Below, piece after piece: positions 59,345 through 64,000 of a stretch of 64,000 bases of DNA; within the stretch, counting starts at the first letter, position 1, and each line of letters opens with the position of its first letter. The notes under the pieces are model-generated. The model was not told where the DNA came from and did not search any database. It saw nothing but the letters and a program-made list of their open reading frames with translations. The DNA lies in contig NC_052488.1 in the NCBI RefSeq assembly GCF_009730915.1, positions 23,287,868 through 23,351,867 of the forward strand. Direction: 5' to 3'. Position numbers and translations under genes: made by a program. The DNA comes from Dioscorea cayenensis subsp. rotundata. Lineage: Eukaryota; Streptophyta; Magnoliopsida; Dioscoreales; Dioscoreaceae.

Positions 59345-61861
59345 TTAGAAAAGCGACAAACACGAGCCTAGGGGACGTGCATGTGCTATCACCGTAGGAT
59401 ATGAGGTTCGATCCCGGGTCCTCTTCGAAACAAACGCTCTATACAAAAAACTCAATATTAACTGTGTAATACCGCAGACGCATGATTAGCATTGGAAAAA
59501 TATATTCGAGGGTATTACTACAGATTCTGATAGAAATTTTCTACGAGAATGTCTGGTTGAGAAACCCCAAGTGGAAAGAACAAGGACCGAAATGTAAAAG
59601 TTTATAAAAGATTTTGGGTTAAAGAGTAATAGAAAAAAAGATTGATATAAAATATTTCTGAAAACCAAGGACTGAAAGGTAAGTGGAAGGGATCATTTGG
59701 AAATGTTGTGTTATAATCCAAGGACCATTGGATAATTTGAAAGGATTTTTTGAGAATACTATTTTATAATTCAGGGACCATTTGTGAGTTTTTTAGGGAC
59801 TGTTTTGTAAGAAATTAAGTTTTGAGGAACCAAATGTAAATTTCGGCTGAATCATAAGATTGGAGAAAAATCTAGAATTGTTCATCTTCTTCTCCTCCAT
59901 CCTTCCCATGCTACAGTAACCCGAGGGTTTTTTTAAAAAATGGGTTGAGTTACTGTAGCACCGAGATTAGGGTTTGGTTTGGTTAATTAAATTGATTATG
60001 ATGATTAAGGTGTTAATGATGATTGTTGGATTGAAATGGGTTGAGTTAGTCCAATTGAATTGGTTGGATCAAACCAAATTGAATTGATTGAGTTGAATTG
60101 ATTTGGTTGAGTTGGGCTTGATCAAATCAGGTTGAGATGGTTTGGGTTTGGTTCAGTTGATTTGGGTTAAGGGTTTTGGACTGAACCAAGTTGGTTCAAT
60201 GGATTTTGAATAAGAATTGGGTTGGTTCAAGCTGGTTCAGTGACATTGAGTTTGGTTCAGTGCAATTGAGCTTGGTTCAATGGAATTGAGATTGGTTCAG
60301 ATTGGTTTAGCTGTGTTTAGTCTAAATTGAGTTGGTTTAAGTGCAATTGAAGCCAGTTGGATTATGCAAGGTCGGATTTTAACCGATTGGAGTGAGTGGG
60401 CCCAATAGAGAGTCTATTATTGTTTCTTGTATTTTCTTTTGAGTTTAAAAGTAGTATTTATTTTTATATTATTATTCTTGTTAGGTGTTGTTCAGTCTTG
60501 GAATGGAGTTCCAGGTCTAGCAAGGAACCCAAGGACACCAGGTGAGTTGGTAGTGGCTATTATTTTAAATAATTGATTAATTATTATTATTTTGAAATAA
60601 TTGTTTAATGGCTAGTATTTTGGAAATAATTGTTTAAGTATTTCATTTTAATGTTTAATTTGCATATAATATTGAAATATACGTATATTTACTTGCCGTT
60701 GATGTTTATCACAATCGTATTGATACATCAGTTTTGTATAATTATACGTATTTGTGAATAGTGGAAATACATGTATATGTGATTTAATTATTCGGTTCAT
60801 GTATTTATTTTTGGATGGTTATATATGCTTTGATTTGGAATGATTTGTGAAATCATGATGCGTGTATTAAAAATGTTTTACTGACAATATTTGTGGGGAT
60901 CGGTTTTCATTCCGGCATAGGAATGGTATTTTTGTATTTGGACTTTCTTGGTATTATCGTATGTATCGAACTGTGAATGTCCTGGATAAGGACCATGTGA
61001 TATGATTTATACAGTTTGTATTATTTCTGCATCTACATGTTGGTTTGGATGGTGACGGCGGGCTAAGGCCCGACTACTGCGATGAGTGGGTCCCCACGGG
61101 CCAGCCTTTAGAGGTGGCGTGGTGGACCTTAGTGTTGATTGGTCCAGATCAGGTGGGAGCGTAGAGCCCTGATTGGATGATACATCGGGATCCCGGGGTC
61201 ACCACACGGGGACCGAGTGGGCCAACGTCGAGTGCGAAGACCTTGACGGCTCCCAACCTAGTCGCGACGGCGGCTAAGTCGGGGAGAGTTTTCAGGCTAT
61301 GGATTTGAGAATGGTTTTATATTATCAGTTATTTTGACATTGATTTATGATGAATTTATGTTTCACAAGTTCTTTAAAAAATGTATTTTGCTAGAATTAC
61401 GGTATTTTTGGAAAAGTTGGAAAAATTATTTGAGAAATTGGTATTTATATACTTTATATACTACTGTATTTTTAGTATTTGAAATTATTAAAGCCACTAC
61501 TGACCAATCGAATGTCTCTGTAGTCAGTAGGGAGCGAGGGACCCTAGATCGCTCGATCAAGTATAGAGCTAGTCGGGGGTTGAGTCAGGGAGCTGCAGAT
61601 GGGTCCCCTTTTCTTTATTTCTTGTCATTAGTGTCGTGATCTTGTAGCGGTTGTACCCGCAAATTTGAGTAATTATATTTGTTGTATTTATTTATTTGAA
61701 CCTGTAGTCGGTGTAAAAAATTGTAAATTGTGATTTGTAGGTCTGATTTTGTTTAAAACAGGGTGTCAGCTTCCAGTTAAAAGGGAATTTTAACTGATGG
61801 GTGTCACATTTACCTCGGTAGAAGGGGTGGGTGTGACAAACTGACTCAAAGACCGTTGGTA
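59345..61861. mobile_element. 2.5 kb LTR-like insertion in unit 2
   Basis: Unit 1 is uninterrupted here (GACATGGAACTATCTTG). The ~10 bp flanks ACATGGAACT and ACATGAAATT may be a diverged target duplication. The interior looks like a long plant gypsy LTR: AAGGACCGAAATGTAAAAG and CAGGGACCATTTGTGAG segments, a CTTCTTCTCCTCC tract, and a GC-rich block at 61050-61290 (GCGGGCTAAGGCCCGAC). Near the right end is GGGTGTGACA. No gag or pol. It may be a solo LTR or a composite. At 59420-59440 there is GGTTCGATCCC, a tRNA-like B box. Confidence 0.5.
60010..60360 (+). repeat. Degenerate minisatellite
   Basis: Many imperfect ~20-24 bp copies of GAATTGAGTTTGGTTCAGTG-like units, clearest at 60230-60310. It lies inside the LTR-like insertion. 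Confidence 0.75.
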
Positions 61862-62582
61862 TACATGAAATTATCTTGGTTTCGATGAATGATTTTGTCC
61901 ACTCTATTAAAAAGTAGATAAACAACCAAATATCACCACAAAGGTAGAGGACTCCACAGCTGTGAACCCACTAGATTAATATTGCATTAGTTTTCGTAGG
62001 TAAAAATCTTTTTGCCAAGTACTAAGCCTTGTCAAAGTCTCTTCTCACATGGATTTTTCACATGGTAGACATCGTGCAAATAGGCTATGGTCGGTTCTAA
62101 TTTATTATATTATCTATACAAATGGTTGGTACTTGGTACTTGGTACTTGGTACTCTTGTCGACGTCAAATTGGTTACCCTTCGAAGTGATCAGCTTTTAA
62201 GGATTTTGACTGAGTGGAATAAAGTGATGTTTGCTTTGTAATGCGGATTGTAACGAGACACAATACTCTGAGATGGCAAAAAGTTTGCAAGTATATATAC
62301 ACACAATAAAGGAAATTTAAAAATAAAATAATGATGCTGATAATAATAATTATTTTTGAAATGATGACCAATAAATTTTTTTTAACTTTAATAAAAATAA
62401 AATCTTTTTAATAAATACAAATTTAAAATTTTATATGATATGTGGAACAAAATAAAAACTTGTATAGATATAAAAACATAACATACAAACATATGAAGCA
62501 CTAGAAGTAGCATAGTAATTTTATCGCATCATATTTATCATAGCTTATGGTCTCATCATATTTACCAAAGTTTGAAAAGGTG
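61862..62582. repeat. Diverged array monomer in unit 2, right part, and unit tail
   Basis: Continues the monomer interrupted at 59344 (TTCGATGAATGATTTTGTCC, GCTATGGTCGGTTCTAATTT), then the tail GATGCTGATAATAATAATTA also seen at 37080 and 48975. GGTACTTGGTACTTGGTACT near 62128 is a local triplication. Confidence 0.7.
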
Positions 62583-64000
62583 GATAAACCACTTCAATTA
62601 AAACAAAAACAACATACAAATCCCAACCACAAGAAGTGGAACAAAACAGCTACAAAACCAACATGAAAAAACACAAAACGAGGCAAAACAACTGCCTCAA
62701 CCCTCCCCTAGGAACTCAGCCGACTAGTCAGTGTGCGAAGAGAGCCCTGCATCCGGAATGGATGCTACAACCTACTCTTCCCCCGTCTAGCTCAGAAACT
62801 CTAGACTACGCCTGATGGTAGTAGAATGCTCCTCCATCTTTGCTCTCGATCTGTCATTAACTGTAGAAAACCAGGATAATAATATTCGATCAATCTTCAC
62901 AATTAGTGCATGAACAGACACCATAATATCATTAAACATGCAGTCATTCCTAGCAAGTCAAAGATTCCACACAATCGCTTTCACCACTAAGACCCCTAAC
63001 TCTCTACAGGCCTGTCTGACAGATAATCTCCAAGCCCCCCAAACCAGATGAAGGCAATCTGGCAGATCCGGGAGACCGAGCATACGATTGAAGTATCTCC
63101 ACACTGCTTAGCTGGGCAGCCTGCAAGAAGAGATGATCCACCGTCTCGGTCAGTTGCATTGCACAAGACACGGTCGTCGAGTCGGTGGCAGGTTACATCT
63201 TCTGATTTCTAAGTTCTCCAAGGTTAGAATCCTGTTTTTCCAAGCTAGCCAATTAAAATGTTTATTTTCTTCGGGCAAGTACTTTTCCAGAAAAATTTCG
63301 CTAAAGGGCACCGCAGTCCACCATCATTCAGGAATGTGTAGAATGATTTCACTGTGAACACCCCATTCCTAGTAAGACGCCACCTTTTAGAGTCTTCGAT
63401 CACCCCCTCCTGCACTTGCCTCTGTTCCAAAAAAGTCTTCACTTCCGTCTCCTCCATGAATGGGGATCGTGACAAAAGAAAAAACAGGTCACTAACAGTG
63501 TCATTCGGTTCCAAAGATCTACCAAATTCCTCTTTCCAAATACACGTCGGTGCTCTGCCACTTAACCAGCTATCTTTCCAAAATAACGTCTCCTTCCCAG
63601 AGTTAATGCCATGCACAATGCAACTTCGAAAAGCCGGAAGACAATTTAACACCACTTTCCAGAAAAAGGAAATTCTCCCCGATTACCTAGGTAACATATT
63701 CCAACGGTCCATACCATAGTTGAACTTAATTACCTCGGCACCACATTATGAGCGGTCCGACATAAATCTCCACCACCATTTCCCCACTAATGCCTGATTG
63801 AAATTATGTAGGTCCAAAATGCCCCAACCCACTTGGTCGCGGTCACGATAAATATTATGCCAATTTATGAGTCTGCAGCGTGGATGAATCAAATCCGTCC
63901 GAGACCATAAAAAGTCACGTATAATCCGGTTAATTTTCTTGATGACCCAACAAGGTAGACGAAACAGGGACATCCAGTACGTAGGTATCACAGTAAGCAC
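62583..64000 (-). mobile_element. LINE (L1-type non-LTR retrotransposon), 3' part, truncated by window edge
   Basis: The minus-strand ORF2 C-terminal region is clear. 63746-64000 encodes the end of the reverse transcriptase region (IPTYWMSLFRLP...VIKKINRI, RDFLWS, QVGWGILDLHNFNQALVGKW). 63245-63655 encodes GKETLFWKDSWLSGRAP and the zf-RVT-like part (WRLTRNGVFTVKSFY, CPKKINI). The frame is shifted between the two (63656-63745) and again after 63245, so it is dead. The 3' end at about 62583 carries the same GGTTTATCCACC-type terminus as the fragment at 7991. The upstream part lies beyond the window. Confidence 0.85.

Larger units (their letters stand above)
49930..62575. repeat. Lectin duplication unit 2, expanded by insertions
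   Basis: Collinear with unit 1. It is enlarged from about 7.3 to 12.6 kb by three later insertions at 52260-52415, 54824-58334 and 59345-61861, all absent from unit 1. Confidence 0.82.

Noticed and set aside
59415..59440. Possible tRNA gene (GGTTCGATCCC)
   Set aside because: Only a B box is visible; there is no clover-leaf, acceptor stem or anticodon arm around it.

Overview
The window is AT-rich plant nuclear DNA with very few host genes and many transposons. GNA-type (bulb-type) lectin genes and the general gene content suggest a monocot. I cannot name the species; yam-like or another lectin-rich monocot is only a guess. It holds one 1,000-base run of N (17615-18614).

Layout. 1-7.3 kb is the only low-repeat stretch. 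It carries an HSPRO/Hs1pro-1-like gene (+, 1408-2841) and a TPR-like superfamily gene (-, 5555 to about 6980). Both are clearly recognisable, and both are broken by the same kind of lesion: single extra bases, mostly in short homopolymers. 8.0-12.9 kb is a LINE fragment split by a 4.56 kb Mutator-like element (MULE) that has about 250 bp terminal inverted repeats and a decayed transposase. 13-27 kb is AT-rich repeat debris: a (TA)n-flanked element, copia-like LTR pieces, and a CACTA terminus running into the N gap.

27.1-37.1 kb is a tandem array of about ten diverged monomers of roughly 0.75-0.85 kb. Some monomers carry an extra block of about 400 bp between (TA)n tracts, which makes a higher-order pattern. 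A 705 bp hAT-like element and a 481 bp MULE-type MITE sit inside the array, and an 897 bp hAT-like element sits just beyond it. All three have perfect target-site duplications. A Helitron-like element follows (38895-40307).

41.9-62.6 kb is a two-unit segmental duplication. Each unit has a plus-strand lectin gene facing a minus-strand lectin gene about 3 kb away, so there are four lectin loci: two intact, one frame-shifted inside its signal peptide, and one decayed. The units were later separated by insertions, each of which has an empty site in the sister unit: a small LINE 3' end (52260-52415), a Helitron-like block carrying pieces of a carboxylesterase gene and of an unidentified membrane/coiled-coil gene (54824-58334), and a 2.5 kb LTR-like insert (59345-61861). 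The right edge (62583-64000) is the 3' part of a LINE on the minus strand.

How the parts relate. The intact lectins probably make secreted or vacuolar sugar-binding storage/defence proteins. A 20-base motif in the array monomers also lies upstream of the lectin genes, and diverged monomers sit inside both lectin units. This suggests the array and the lectin cluster share part of their amplification history.
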